Source of the DNA: Planctomycetales bacterium
Lineage (GTDB): Bacteria > Planctomycetota > Planctomycetia > Planctomycetales > Planctomycetaceae
Length of the DNA: 64,000 nucleotides
Reading direction: 5' to 3'
Assembly (NCBI GenBank): GCA_028285345.1
Contig: JANQPT010000003.1
Span: forward strand, 1 to 64,000
Part shown: piece by piece, positions 51,688 through 61,431 of the stretch
Layout: every line of letters starts with the position of its first letter
Numbering within the stretch: position 1 is the stretch's first letter
The notes under the pieces: model-generated
Databases searched by the model: none
Seen by the model: only the letters and a program-made list of their open reading frames with translations
What the model was told of the DNA's origin: nothing
Made by a program: the position numbers and the translations under genes

Positions 51688-52638
51688 ATGACACGGATTA
51701 AGAACATTCTGGTCGGAATCGATTTGTCACAGGCGGATCGATTGGTGGCGTCGGAGATCAGCGCGGCGAATCGGCACGCGCTCGACAAGGCGTTGTGGCT
51801 CGCCAAACACGCGTCGGCGAAGCTGACGTTTATTTCCGCACTGGAGCTTTCCGCCCACACGCAACATATGATTGAGGAGGACCCGCGCAATTTTACCGAC
51901 GTCGACAACAACGCGATGTCGGTCCTCGACGAGTTTGTCGCGCAGGCGAAAGCGGAGAATATCGCAGCGGAGTCGCGGCTGGCGTACGGTCCGGCCTGGG
52001 AAGAAATCATCAACGAGGTCCTCAAGGGGGACTACGACCTGGTGATTGTCGGCACGCGCAACCTGTCCAGTGTCAGACGGCTGCTGATGGGCAGTACGGC
52101 GATGAAACTGATCCGCTATTGTCCCTGTCCGGTATGGGTGACGAAGCCTGATTCTGAAACGGATACGACGAGCATTCTCGTGGCGACCGACCTGTCGAAG
52201 ATCGGCGCCAGCGCGGTGAAGGTCGCCGCCGTGATGGCGATCGCCGAAGAAGCGGAACTCCACGTGTTGCATGCGGTCGAGTTTCCGATGGAGCGCCATC
52301 TTCGCTTTGCGCAGGTCGTGCAGGAGGAGATCGACAAGTACCGGAAGGAAAGCCAGGAGGAGGCGGAGGAGGGAATCAAGAAGCAGTTGGAGTGTGAGGA
52401 GGTTGCAGCGCTCGATCAGCCGCCGCAAGTGCACTTTTCCACGTCGCTCCCCGAAACGGCGATTTTTGAAGCAATCGAAAATCACAATATCGATCTGGTG
52501 GTGATGGGCACCGTCGCCCGCGGCGGGTTGACGCGGTGGCTGATCGGCAACACGGCCGAACGAATTCTGCCCGAACTCCCCTGCTCGGTTCTCGCCGTCA
52601 AACCGGACGACTTTAAATGTCCGATCAAACCGGAATAA
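51688..52638 (+). CDS. Tandem universal stress protein
   Basis: The 316-residue protein contains two UspA domains (about 4-152 and 160-306). Each starts with a beta strand and Asp (ILVGIDLSQ and ILVATDLSK). The second half ends with the ATP-binding type motif MGTVARGGLTRWLIGNTAE; the first has VGTRNLSSVRRLLMGSTA, a weaker version. Universal stress proteins bind nucleotides and respond to starvation, oxygen limitation or damage. GGGAG lies 10 nt before the ATG. The frame's end overlaps the non-coding 5' part of the next gene by a few bases of leader only. Confidence 0.92.
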   Translation: MTRIKNILVGIDLSQADRLVASEISAANRHALDKALWLAKHASAKLTFISALELSAHTQHMIEEDPRNFTDVDNNAMSVLDEFVAQAKAENIAAESRLAYGPAWEEIINEVLKGDYDLVIVGTRNLSSVRRLLMGSTAMKLIRYCPCPVWVTKPDSETDTTSILVATDLSKIGASAVKVAAVMAIAEEAELHVLHAVEFPMERHLRFAQVVQEEIDKYRKESQEEAEEGIKKQLECEEVAALDQPPQVHFSTSLPETAIFEAIENHNIDLVVMGTVARGGLTRWLIGNTAERILPELPCSVLAVKPDDFKCPIKPE

Positions 52639-52682
52639 TTCGCTCTGGAACGACGGCCTCTTACAACTTGGAAGGACTTCAG

Positions 52683-54239
52683 ATGACCATCCGTACCGTC
52701 TGCATGAAATTGGTTCGATCCGGAAACTACCTGTTGCCGCTGTTACTAATTGCCGCGAGCGCAGTCTACGAAGCACGCGCCGCGGAGCGAGGAGAATCCT
52801 ATTCGATCGAGATTGAGGCTGATTATGGTGAGGACCTCGGTCAAAATTACGGTTCGTTGTTTCAGATTGTCGACGGACAAGGAGAGGTTGTAGCCGGCGC
52901 CGGGTTTGAAGGGGTGTTCAACACGACCGGACGAGGCAACCGTCGGCGGCTGTCGGTGTTCACCAAGCCGGTGGGCGATCATCCTGAATTCGCGATTAAG
53001 CCGCTACCGCGTTCAACGACCGATGCGGGGGTCTACATGTTCGACTTCCGTAACCGGCTCTACGCGCAAAGCGCCGGCGGCGGAGAGGACCGTACACCCC
53101 GTTATTGGGACGGGTCGCGATGGAGAATGGATCGTGAGGTGATCCCCTACTCGACGCCGGTGGGCGACAAAGTGCTTTCGATTTCGTCACCGCGGGTGTT
53201 ATACGGGGGCCGCACGATTCTCGATTTGTCGAAACGTCGGCTGGGCATCGCACGATATTATTATGCGGGGGGGCATCTCTTTCTGCGCGTCAACGGCGAT
53301 GGTGTGAACGAGATCGCCGCTTGCCCGTGGCGTCCGTCGCAGCGGGAAATCGATTACGATTCCGCGCCGAAGATCCAGATGCGGTCGCCGAGGGAGTTTC
53401 TATATGCCTACGGTCAACTGGGGGACCACGTCCTGGCGGCCACGAATACCGGCGGGGTGTATCGCTTCGACGGCAAGAATTGGACCTGTCTCGTCGAGCC
53501 GATTATGACCGTCAGTTATCAGGTCTATACCATGATCAATTACTACGATCGTTTGCTGCTGGGGCAATATCCGACGGGCGAGCTGTTTGAGTACAACGGC
53601 AAAGAGCTCAAACATCTCGACGGACAACCGCCGGTGATGCCGGGGGTCTCCGGGAGTGCCCGCGAAGCGCAGACCAGCGCGATTTACGGCGGCGATTTGT
53701 ACGTCGGCGTGTGGCCTTGGGCGGAGCTATGGCGGCTGGATTCGGACACACACAAATGGCAACTCGTCCGCCGCATGTTTACGCATCCGGAGATCACGGA
53801 CAAACAGGTGCATCCGTATGAAGCGGAGGCAAAGAGTCTGGGCCATGTACTCAACCGCTGGGGACACCGCATCACGGGGCTGGTGCCGTTTGGTGGGGCG
53901 TTGTTTCTGTCGACGTCGTCGAAGGGCTCTTCGCCGTATCAGCAGAGTTTCGGCTTCCTCAACGACGGCGAGCGCTGGAAGGATTACGGCCGCGTGTATG
54001 AAATGACGTTACCGGGACAGGTCTCGCTCGACACCGCTTGGAAGGGCGGCCGCAACACGTACCGGGTTGTCGTGACGCCTACGACGCTCACGGTCAGCCA
54101 GCAAGACGGTGAGGTTCGCCAAACGAAGATCACGCGCGGGGTGTTTGACGCGATTAAGAGCGGAACGTTGAAACCGCGTGAGGGGATTTATGGGGCGTAT
54201 GGTGGGAAGACGCTGCAAATCCGCGCGAAGACACACTGA
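52683..54239 (+). CDS. Secreted beta-propeller-like protein of unknown function
   Basis: The 518-residue product has a signal peptide (about 8-34, LVRSGNYLLPLLLIAASAV to EARAA) and repeated aromatic blades such as VYMFDFRNRLYA, RYWDGSRWRMDRE, VYRFDGKNWTCL, LFEYNGKELKHLDG and ELWRLDSDTHKWQLV. These suggest a six- or seven-bladed propeller. There is no visible catalytic motif. The ATG 52683 follows GGAAGGAC by 6 nt or so, 44 nt after the stop of the universal stress protein, so they may share a transcript. The family is uncharacterised to me. Confidence 0.7.
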   Translation: MTIRTVCMKLVRSGNYLLPLLLIAASAVYEARAAERGESYSIEIEADYGEDLGQNYGSLFQIVDGQGEVVAGAGFEGVFNTTGRGNRRRLSVFTKPVGDHPEFAIKPLPRSTTDAGVYMFDFRNRLYAQSAGGGEDRTPRYWDGSRWRMDREVIPYSTPVGDKVLSISSPRVLYGGRTILDLSKRRLGIARYYYAGGHLFLRVNGDGVNEIAACPWRPSQREIDYDSAPKIQMRSPREFLYAYGQLGDHVLAATNTGGVYRFDGKNWTCLVEPIMTVSYQVYTMINYYDRLLLGQYPTGELFEYNGKELKHLDGQPPVMPGVSGSAREAQTSAIYGGDLYVGVWPWAELWRLDSDTHKWQLVRRMFTHPEITDKQVHPYEAEAKSLGHVLNRWGHRITGLVPFGGALFLSTSSKGSSPYQQSFGFLNDGERWKDYGRVYEMTLPGQVSLDTAWKGGRNTYRVVVTPTTLTVSQQDGEVRQTKITRGVFDAIKSGTLKPREGIYGAYGGKTLQIRAKTH

Positions 54240-54320
54240 TTTGACGGAGGGCACGGATGAGTTGTCGCCAGAAGTCGTCTTGCGTTTGGCGCAGATCAGT
54301 GATCTGAGGTGGATGGGAAC

Positions 54321-54872
54321 GTGAAGGGTCAGCGGAAACTGATCGAGTCGCGGTTTGTTGAGAGAATTGCCGCAGTTCGTCCTCAATTCAAGAAGGTAAA
54401 GTGCGACGGGTTGGGCAACGCACTAGTGCTGAGATCAGTCGAGTTGTCTACAAGTTGTTATTTGATCCTATTCTCGGATCCGTTTAAGTATAAATTCACT
54501 CTTCATATCGCTTGCATGCTCGACGGCCAATCACCAGCTAAGGCTTGCTATGGCAAGCCATTTCAGGGTCGAATTGATAGTCCTGGCGTTTCGTTTGCAT
54601 TGAGTAATTTTTGGTCGGATCACGACTGCCCATGGCTTATTCGTGACGAATTTGAAGAGACGCTCGCAGAAGAAGATCTGATGTTCGACATCTACACTCG
54701 ATTCACAAAGGAAGCAGAGCGGAAATGGATTGCAGATCATCCCGATCTATACACAGAACCATTAGACGATGACCAGATCAATGTCTTTGTGCGTGTTGAT
54801 CACATGGTCGAAATGGTCGAAACGTATGCAATTCCGTACTTCCGAGAAATGTCCGCCAAGTATAGGTCGTAA
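54321..54872 (+). CDS. Orphan protein of unknown function, AT-richer than neighbours
   Basis: The product is about 183 residues if GTG 54321 is used (GAGGTGG 8 nt upstream); another GTG at 54309 is in frame. The sequence contains FVERIAAVRPQFKKVKCDG, ATGA-free mixed alpha/beta text such as CYLILFSDPFKYKFTLHIAC, and an acidic helix-rich end (EEDLMFDIYTRFTKEAERKW). It has no signal peptide and no named family that I can be sure of; a DUF4304-like or polymorphic-toxin-immunity-type protein is a weak guess. The gene is visibly richer in A/T than its neighbours, hinting at acquisition. It is followed by a 140-bp repeat. Confidence 0.6.
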   Translation: MKGQRKLIESRFVERIAAVRPQFKKVKCDGLGNALVLRSVELSTSCYLILFSDPFKYKFTLHIACMLDGQSPAKACYGKPFQGRIDSPGVSFALSNFWSDHDCPWLIRDEFEETLAEEDLMFDIYTRFTKEAERKWIADHPDLYTEPLDDDQINVFVRVDHMVEMVETYAIPYFREMSAKYRS

Positions 54873-54899
54873 ACTTTGTGATCTGTAAGTTCGCGGGTG

Positions 54900-55039
54900 G
54901 GTCGCGCAGTGACATGAAGTTGTGCCTTGGGCGTGCGGCGTGGGATGAGTTGTCTGTGTGGAGTCAAACGGGGAGTTGCGCGGAGGGCGCGGCTTCTTGT
55001 GCCGGAGGCACCCAACCGCTGCGCGGTCGGGCCACCCGG
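54900..55039. repeat. 140-bp repeat, copy 1
   Basis: It starts GGTCGCGCAG and ends GGGCCACCCGG. A second 140-bp copy at 55872-56011 has the same orientation and, by eye, about 13 differences. The end forms the hairpin CCCAACCGC-TGC-GCGGTTGGG (one mismatch in this copy). The rest of 54873-55153 shows no gene. Confidence 0.85.
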
Positions 55040-55153
55040 GAACACCGACCCGCTGCCGCTGCCTAAAAAATGCACCCTGTCCCGCACTCCTGTAAACATC
55101 CGAAGTACCCCCGGTGAGGCAATGTTTGATCGTTCGATTTGGACAATCTAGCC

Positions 55154-55780
55154 ATGAATGAAATCCTGAGCAGAATCGTAAATCTTCTGAAAGCATATTC
55201 TGATCACCCACACATTCTCATCCCACGTAGTGGTAACAGTGTTGTGCAGTCGCTGAAAGCGATCGGAGTAGACTCTTTTGGAATCTGGAGGTACTACGAA
55301 GACCCATCATCTGAATTTGTCCGTCCGACGATGTTTATGCCTGTACAAGCATCAACATCTTTTGAGTTGGCCGATCACTGGTGGAGTGAAGCATATGGTG
55401 CTCGATTCCCTGAATTGCTCTACTTACCGGAGCATACGACTGACGAGGTGTATAGGGTGCTCTCGAGACTATGCGAACAGCGCGACAATAGCGCTTTATG
55501 CGAAAAGTACCTGGGAAAGATTAAAAACAAGTTGGTAGATTTGGATTGGGTGATTGCTCCTATCCACGTAACCAGTTTCGGGCACGACGAACCGACGTAC
55601 CACTGCATGGTCTTGAGCAACGATATTGAGAATATCGATCTAGTGGAGATGGCGATGTCTGAACTGAGTGTCAGCACATTCAAATTCGTGCCAGGCTCGA
55701 ATGAATGGCCGGTTTCTCTTGAGGCAGAAAACGAGGCCTGCAGGCTCTGGGAATCGGAACTCAAAGTGGAGAGAGAATAA
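55154..55780 (+). CDS. Orphan protein of unknown function between 140-bp direct repeats
   Basis: The 208-residue product starts MNEILSRIVNLLKAY and contains DSFGIWRYYEDPSSEFVRPT, several Trp/Tyr-rich stretches (FELADHWWSEAYGARFPEL) and a C-terminal helical part (ENEACRLWESELKVE). It has no signal peptide, no membrane helix and no motif I can assign. AT content is higher than the neighbours. No good ribosome binding site precedes ATG 55154. The gene lies exactly between the two 140-bp repeat copies and downstream of another orphan; the pair looks like an acquired cassette stretch. Confidence 0.6.
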   Translation: MNEILSRIVNLLKAYSDHPHILIPRSGNSVVQSLKAIGVDSFGIWRYYEDPSSEFVRPTMFMPVQASTSFELADHWWSEAYGARFPELLYLPEHTTDEVYRVLSRLCEQRDNSALCEKYLGKIKNKLVDLDWVIAPIHVTSFGHDEPTYHCMVLSNDIENIDLVEMAMSELSVSTFKFVPGSNEWPVSLEAENEACRLWESELKVERE

Positions 55781-55871
55781 GCGCGCGGGGTCCAAAAACA
55801 ATGAGCAACGTAACTTGAACCCGCAATGGAAGAACAAATGAAGATGGCGGGTGGCCCGGCCGGAATCGGCT

Positions 55872-56011
55872 GGTCGCGCAGCGGCGAGAAGCTGCGCCTT
55901 GGGCGTGCGCCGTGGGATGAGTTGTCTGTGTGGAGTCAAACAGGGACGTGCGCGGAGGGCGCGGCTTCTTGTGCCTGTGGCACCCAACCGCTGCGCGGTT
56001 GGGCCACCCGG
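55872..56011. repeat. 140-bp repeat, copy 2
   Basis: It is collinear with 54900-55039 and the same length. Here the terminal hairpin CCCAACCGC-TGC-GCGGTTGGG is perfect. The gap 55781-56105 has no supported gene apart from this repeat. Confidence 0.85.
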
Positions 56012-56105
56012 TCTAGGGGTTGTGGTCTGCGGCGCGTGATTGCAGTTGACGGTTGATGGGGGTGAGGGCTGGCGGGTCAGACGCACATGGAATGATCGCC
56101 CGAAA

Positions 56106-57818
56106 TTAGCGGAGCAGCTTTTTGAATTGCGCCCAGGTGCGTGTGTTGGCGACGTCTTTTTTTTCCAGGCCGGCGCGGCGCGCTTGGTAAATGCCGTACT
56201 GCAAGACGTCGAAGCCGGTCACCGCATGGGCGTCGGTGCTGATGACGATGGGGATTTTTAGATCCTTGGCCGCTGCGGCGGAGGTGTCGTTTAAGTCGAG
56301 GCGGCTGGGGTGTGCGTTGATCTCCATCATCACGCCGTGATCGGCGGCCGCCTTGAGGATTTCACTGATGTTCATTTCCGCGCCCGGCCGCTTGCCGATT
56401 AACCGTCCGGTCGGATGGCCGATAATGTTCACGTGCGGGTTTTTGATTGCGGTGAGTAAACGCTCATGGATCTGCGCTTGCGGTTGCTTTAAGCCGTAAT
56501 GCAAGACGGCGATGACCCAGTCGGCTTCGGCCAGTACGTCGTCGGGGAGGTCCAGAGTCGCATCCTCCAAAATGTCGCATTCAATTCCGCGTAGGATTTC
56601 GATTCCCGACGTGGCAGCGTTAACTTTTTCGATTTCTTTCCAATGCGCCCTCAGCCGGTCGGCGTCTAATCCGCCTGCCATGGTGACCCGTTTGGAGTGG
56701 TCGGTGATGGCGATATATTTCAGTTTGCGCGCCTTGGCCGCAGCGGCCATTTCGGCGATCGTCGCGGTGCCGTCGGTTGCCGTGGTGTGCATATGCAGGT
56801 CGCCGCGAATATCACTCAATTCGATTAAGGTCGGCAGCGCGTTGTTCTCCGCCCGTTCGATCTCGCCGCGGTCCTCGCGCAGTTCGGGGGGAATCCAAGG
56901 CAGGTCGACGGCGGCGTAAACGTCTTCCTCCGTCCGGCCGGCGATCGATTCATCGCCGCGATAGACGCCGTATTCGTTGATTTTCAGCCCGCGGTCTTGT
57001 GCGCGGCGGCGGATGACGATGTTGTGGTCTTTGGAGCCGGTGAAGTACTGCAGCGCCGCACCGTAGGATTCCTCGGGGACGACCCGCAGGTCCATCTCCA
57101 AACCGGAACGGAGCCGGACGCGCTGTTTGGTGTCACCCCGCGCCAGGACCTGTTCGATTAGTTCGTGCTCCGCCAGTGCATTCATCGGCTCTGTGGAGTC
57201 GTCCGCCGTGATCAACACGTCGAGATCGCCGACCGTTTCGCGACGGCGGCGGAGGCTGCCGGCGGTTGATATTTGCTTGACTGAGGGGAGTTTTGCGAGT
57301 GAATCGACGATTGCGTCCGCCTGCGGCTTGGCGTCGGCCAGAAAGACCCGACCGATCGATTCCTGAGCGCGGGCCAATCCCTCTAGAATGGACGTTTCGG
57401 TCTTTTTACCGAAGCCTTTGAGGCTGTGGATTTGCCCCTGCTCGGCGGCCGCTTTGAGTTCATCAAGATTTGTGATCGACAGGTCATGAAACAGGACCGC
57501 CGCTTTCTTCGGTCCCAAGCCGGGAAGGCGGAGCATGTCGACGACCCCGGCAGGGATCTTTTCCTGCATCTCTTCCAATTGCGGAAGCGAACCGGTCTCC
57601 ACGATGGTCACGATTTTCTTAGCCAAATCCTTGCCGATCCCGGAGAGTTCGTCGGGAGACCGCTCCGAATCGGCGACGATGTCGGCCATCGGCTCCGGCA
57701 GATCGGAGATTAGCCGCGCCGCATTGCGATAGGCGCGGAGGCGGAACGCATTCGCGCCGTCGATTTCCAGCAGATCGGCTAAGTCGTCGAAGAGGCGTGA
57801 GATTTCGGAATTCTGCAT
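56106..57818 (-). CDS. polX: DNA polymerase/3'-5' exonuclease PolX
   Basis: The 570-residue enzyme has a family X polymerase region with helix-hairpin-helix motifs ([20 protein letters not shown]) and the nucleotidyltransferase signature [16 protein letters not shown] with metal ligands Asp198 and Asp200. A C-terminal PHP domain begins around residue 333 ([12 protein letters not shown]) and includes [15 protein letters not shown] and STDAHAV, which supply metal-binding His/Asp/Glu. It fills short gaps in base excision repair and degrades 3' ends. Length and motifs match bacterial PolX. The ATG 57818 is used; a TTG two codons up is in frame. It shares no operon with its neighbours. Confidence 0.95.
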   Translation of the reverse strand: MQNSEISRLFDDLADLLEIDGANAFRLRAYRNAARLISDLPEPMADIVADSERSPDELSGIGKDLAKKIVTIVETGSLPQLEEMQEKIPAGVVDMLRLPGLGPKKAAVLFHDLSITNLDELKAAAEQGQIHSLKGFGKKTETSILEGLARAQESIGRVFLADAKPQADAIVDSLAKLPSVKQISTAGSLRRRRETVGDLDVLITADDSTEPMNALAEHELIEQVLARGDTKQRVRLRSGLEMDLRVVPEESYGAALQYFTGSKDHNIVIRRRAQDRGLKINEYGVYRGDESIAGRTEEDVYAAVDLPWIPPELREDRGEIERAENNALPTLIELSDIRGDLHMHTTATDGTATIAEMAAAAKARKLKYIAITDHSKRVTMAGGLDADRLRAHWKEIEKVNAATSGIEILRGIECDILEDATLDLPDDVLAEADWVIAVLHYGLKQPQAQIHERLLTAIKNPHVNIIGHPTGRLIGKRPGAEMNISEILKAAADHGVMMEINAHPSRLDLNDTSAAAAKDLKIPIVISTDAHAVTGFDVLQYGIYQARRAGLEKKDVANTRTWAQFKKLLR

Positions 57819-58633
57819 GAGCAAGCTCGATCATCGTTGGTCAAATACCGGAGGAAAACGGCCCCCATTTTCTTTAGCAAAATAGCAGGCGGCAAGGGTT
57901 CTGAGGCAACCGGATCTTTTTGACGGTGCAGCATTTATGGCGTAAGTTTTAGATAGGTCAGTGTGGAATCTCAGAGTGACACATTGACTTCCATAAGTTG
58001 TTTGCAAAGATTCTTGTACAAGTCGTTTCAAAACCCTCTGACGCGTCGTGCCGATACTTGTATGCAAGTATTTCAAACAGGCGCAACCGGGTTTTGAAAC
58101 TGGTTTTCGTCCATCAGCGAGTGTATCCGTTTCAGTCTGGCCGTCCAGTCGCCGCAAATCAGGTGGGTGGCTGACTCGAATCAGGCTGTACAGAAACAAG
58201 CGCTGTTTGAATTTTTGAATAATTTCCAGGTCCAGCGAGTTCTGCTGCCGGGCCTTTCATTGAAACACATCTTTTCTACCGGGGAATCTCTTTCCCCTTT
58301 TGCTGAGTTTCTTGGATGCGGCCGATTGGCGCGTCGAGGACGCTTAGTTTCATAAGTCATTTCTAACCATTGGGTTCTGTTGGTTTTCTCGACAGGAAGT
58401 TTGCGCGATTTAAGATGCAAGGAGGCGAAAGGCAGTATCCTCTCCTCACACACTTCGTTGACCTCGATACCGCCAAAAATCATAAGGATTTTCCGGTTGC
58501 GCCCGGGGAAATTGATGGTGCCCTAATTTCAATTTTCCAGTAACCTCCCGCTCCTATCTTGCAGCGGGGGGGAGCGATGCCGTGGTCCGGTTCCGGACAA
58601 CGACACGGCTATGGACAGATTGGAGGGAGCACG
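57819..58633. other. Long intergenic region between divergent polX and acyl-CoA operon
   Basis: It contains the 91-bp repeat at 58020-58110 and promoters that I cannot place with confidence. Frames near 58167-58483 on both strands have no ribosome binding site or recognisable product; they were left out. Confidence 0.4.
58020..58110. repeat. 91-bp palindromic repeat, copy 2
   Basis: It is collinear with 29037-29127, the same length, with complementary ends GTTTCAAAACC/GGTTTTGAAAC. The inner ACTTG-TATG-CAAGT is also palindromic in this copy. Confidence 0.75.
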
Positions 58634-60322
58634 ATGTCCGTCACTTCCCAAACCGCCACTCTCCGTACGCATTCAACTGTCGCTCCCTGGCTGGCCAGTT
58701 ATCCTGAGTTTGTTCCGGTCACTTTGAACTACCCGGAGCTTCCCGCTTGGGGATACCTGGAACAGACCGCCGCCTCTCACGGCGACAGAGTCGCCTGTCA
58801 CTACTACCAGCAACAATTGACGTACGCGGAACTTCATCAGACCGCACGACGGATGGCTGATGTGCTGGTTCGCATGGGGGTGAAGCCGGGCGACCGCGTT
58901 GGTGTGCTGCTGCCCAACAGTCCCGAGATGCTGATCGCACTCAACGGCATTTGGATGGCCGGCGGCATCGTCGTCGCCGTCAGCCCGCTGATGGTGACGG
59001 GAGAAGTTTCACCGCTGTTGGAGTCGACGGAATGCAAGATCGTCATCGGGCTTGATCTCTTGCTGCCCCAATTGCTAAGCGGCAAGTATCAGCCTGAAAA
59101 GATTCTGCTGACCACACTGAAAGATCGGCTGCCGCTGGTACAAAAGCTGGGATATTCGGTGGCTCAAATCGCGCGGCTGGGGATTCGCAGTCTCGCGCGG
59201 GACGAGCGTTGTGTCGACTTTTCCACCGAACTGGCGCAGGGAGATCCCAATTTTCAGCCTGTGCAGGACCGAGGATTGGATGATCCGGCGTTCATTCTGC
59301 CGACCGGCGGAACGACCGCGGCTCCGAAGGCAGTCGTGCTGAGCCATCGCAATTTGGTTTCCAATGCGTGGCAGTTGCATCACTGGGGTGGAGCCACGAT
59401 GGCGCAAGAGACGGTGTTAGCCGTTGTGCCGTTCTTTCACAGCTACGGTCTGACGACATGTGCCATGACGGGAACGGCGATGGCGGCAACGTTGGTGTTG
59501 CAGCACCGGTTCGTGCCTTCGCGTGTTTTGAAGGCGATCGACCGACACCGCCCGACGGTGTTTCACGCGGTGCCGTCGATGTTGTGCGCGCTCAACCAAT
59601 TGATGCAAAAAACCAAAAAGAAATATACGTCGATCAACTATTGCATGTCGGGAGGCGCTCCGTTGCCGCCTGAGGTTGCCGAAGAGTTCGCCGAGCATAC
59701 CGGTGCCATCGTCGTGGAGGGTTATGGACTCTCCGAAGCGAGCCCGGTGACGCATGCCGGTCCGCTCGACGGTACGGCCCGTCCCGGCACGATTGGACTG
59801 CCGCTGCCGGACACCGACGTGCGGATTGTGGATGCCGATACTGGATATCGTCCGGTCGGCCCCGGCGAAGTGGGTGAGGTGACCGTCCGTGGTCCTCAGG
59901 TCATGCTGGGATATTGGAACAATACGGAAGCAACCGACAAGGTGGTCCGCGACGGCTGGTTGTATACCGGGGATCTGGCCGTTCAGGACCAAGACGGCTT
60001 CTTCCGTATCGTGGACCGGAAAAAGGATTTGATCATTACGTCCGGATTGAACGTCTATCCGTCGGATGTGGAACGGGTTGTGCGGGAATTCCCGGGTGTT
60101 CTTGATGCGGCGATTGTCGGAGTTCCCGACGCTCGTCGCGGAGAAATTGTCAAAGCAGTGTTGGTATTGGACCGGAATTTGCGTCTGGACCGGAAGGGCT
60201 TTGACCACTTTTGCAAAGCACATCTGGCCAAACACAAACGACCGAAGCTGGTGGACGTAATTGACGGTGATTTGCCGAGAAATTTTCTGGGGAAGGTGCT
60301 CCGGAAAAATTTGCGGACATGA
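58634..60322 (+). CDS. AMP-dependent acyl-CoA synthetase/ligase
   Basis: The 562-residue protein belongs to the adenylate-forming enzyme family: it activates a carboxylic acid with ATP and joins it to CoA. The phosphate-binding motif is ILPTGGTTAAPKAV, with later motifs VVEGYGLSEASPV, GWLYTGDLAVQD and the C-terminal DRKKDLIITSGLNVYPSDVE. The Lys in the last motif NFLGKVLRKNL catalyses adenylation. The substrate is likely a fatty acid, given the SDR and thiolase downstream. ATG 58634 has GGAGGGAG just upstream. First gene of a probable operon with 60429, 61432 and 62653. A long antisense frame exists here but lacks support. Confidence 0.92.
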   Translation: MSVTSQTATLRTHSTVAPWLASYPEFVPVTLNYPELPAWGYLEQTAASHGDRVACHYYQQQLTYAELHQTARRMADVLVRMGVKPGDRVGVLLPNSPEMLIALNGIWMAGGIVVAVSPLMVTGEVSPLLESTECKIVIGLDLLLPQLLSGKYQPEKILLTTLKDRLPLVQKLGYSVAQIARLGIRSLARDERCVDFSTELAQGDPNFQPVQDRGLDDPAFILPTGGTTAAPKAVVLSHRNLVSNAWQLHHWGGATMAQETVLAVVPFFHSYGLTTCAMTGTAMAATLVLQHRFVPSRVLKAIDRHRPTVFHAVPSMLCALNQLMQKTKKKYTSINYCMSGGAPLPPEVAEEFAEHTGAIVVEGYGLSEASPVTHAGPLDGTARPGTIGLPLPDTDVRIVDADTGYRPVGPGEVGEVTVRGPQVMLGYWNNTEATDKVVRDGWLYTGDLAVQDQDGFFRIVDRKKDLIITSGLNVYPSDVERVVREFPGVLDAAIVGVPDARRGEIVKAVLVLDRNLRLDRKGFDHFCKAHLAKHKRPKLVDVIDGDLPRNFLGKVLRKNLRT

Positions 60323-60428
60323 GTTTTGTGTACTAAATATGAAACACAAGTGTTGCAAAAAGGAAACACATCCATGCGGCGGCAGGCGAGCCAGTGGGCT
60401 GTGATCATGAAATGACCGAGGAGGGGTA

Positions 60429-61343
60429 ATGCGGGATCTGACGGCAAAACGCGTGTTGATAACCGGCGCCGGCCATGGTGTTGGCCGTGAGCTGGCGTTG
60501 CAGTTTGCCGAAGCCGGGGCGGAGATTGTCGTCACCGATTTGGATTCCGTACGCGCCGACGCCACTGTGGAGTTCCTGCGAAACTCCGGACGCACGGCGT
60601 ACGGTTATCGCATGGACGTTTCGGATACTCAGTCGGTTGCGGCCGTCCACAAGCAGGTGCTGCGCGACGTCGGACGGATTGATGTCTTAATCAACAATGC
60701 GGGAGTGGTGTTCGGGGGCGCGTTTCGGGATGTTCCGATCGAAAAGCATCTCGCGACGTATCGCGTCAATACGATGGGGCCGGCGATTGTCACCCATGAA
60801 TTCCTGCCCGACCTGATTGCCCGCTCCGAGGCTCATATTGTCAATCTCGCCAGCGCTTCAGCGATGATCGCGCTTCCTAACGCGGCGACATACGCTTCGA
60901 GCAAATGGGCCGTGTTGGGCTTCTCGGAATCTTTACGCGAAGAGTTGCGGCTGAACGGCGAGGCACATGTTTCGGTCACCGCCGTCTGCCCCAGTTACGT
61001 CGGCACCGGTATGTTTGCCGGCGTATGCACGCCGCGGTTTACGCCGATGTTGACGCCTGAGCGTCTTGCGAAAAAGGTGATTAAGGCGGTTCGCGGCAGC
61101 CGCGAGCAAGTTCTCACGCCCTGGCTGGTCAAATTGATTCCGCTGGGACGCGGAACCATGCCCCGCGCCGCTTTTCGCTGGCTCTGTGATTGGCTGCGTG
61201 TGACGACGAGCATGGTGAGTTGGAACAGTCAGGTGCGGGTGAATGCCGAAGAACAACCACCGGTGAAAGTGGCGGCCCCGACGACTGCCGGGAAATCGAG
61301 AAAAGCGAAGCATGCGGTGGCGCTCGACGACACCTATCCTTAA
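60429..61343 (+). CDS. Short-chain dehydrogenase/reductase
   Basis: The 304-residue NAD(P)-dependent oxidoreductase has the cofactor motif TGAGHGVG (13-20), NNAG (89-92), catalytic Ser near 142, and Tyr155-Lys159 in YASSK. It ends with a membrane-like or amphipathic segment and a basic tail. GAGGAGG precedes the ATG. It follows the acyl-CoA ligase by 106 nt and precedes the DUF1571 gene by 88 nt. Likely it reduces or oxidises a 3-hydroxyacyl or a fatty alcohol/aldehyde group in lipid metabolism; the exact substrate cannot be read. Confidence 0.9.
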   Translation: MRDLTAKRVLITGAGHGVGRELALQFAEAGAEIVVTDLDSVRADATVEFLRNSGRTAYGYRMDVSDTQSVAAVHKQVLRDVGRIDVLINNAGVVFGGAFRDVPIEKHLATYRVNTMGPAIVTHEFLPDLIARSEAHIVNLASASAMIALPNAATYASSKWAVLGFSESLREELRLNGEAHVSVTAVCPSYVGTGMFAGVCTPRFTPMLTPERLAKKVIKAVRGSREQVLTPWLVKLIPLGRGTMPRAAFRWLCDWLRVTTSMVSWNSQVRVNAEEQPPVKVAAPTTAGKSRKAKHAVALDDTYP

Positions 61344-61431
61344 GTCGAGCGGATCGAAATCCAGCAACCGCAAATTGAATAGAGGAGCACAACTCTGACG
61401 CACGACGGTGAGCTTGTAAGGGAGTAATGTC

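Noticed and set aside
54900..56011. 140-bp repeats as integron attC sites
   Set aside because: ACCCAAC and GTTGGGC in copy 2 match the 7-bp core site pattern, but they are only 8 bases apart rather than at the ends of the repeat, copy 1 has a changed core (GTCGGGC), and no integron integrase is in the window.
29037..58110. 91-bp and other repeats as CRISPR
   Set aside because: Each family has only two or three copies, kilobases apart, with no regular spacers and no cas genes.
58167..58483. Small frames on both strands upstream of the acyl-CoA operon
   Set aside because: No ribosome binding site, no recognisable domain, and the two frames are mutual shadows.
60336..60360. AACAC-AA-GTGTT palindrome as an operator
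   Set aside because: The arms are only five bases and it lies between two operon genes; no regulator gene is adjacent, so the evidence is too thin.
59417..60595. 392-residue antisense frame in the acyl-CoA ligase gene
   Set aside because: It lies across a certain gene and the start of the next, with shadow-like composition.
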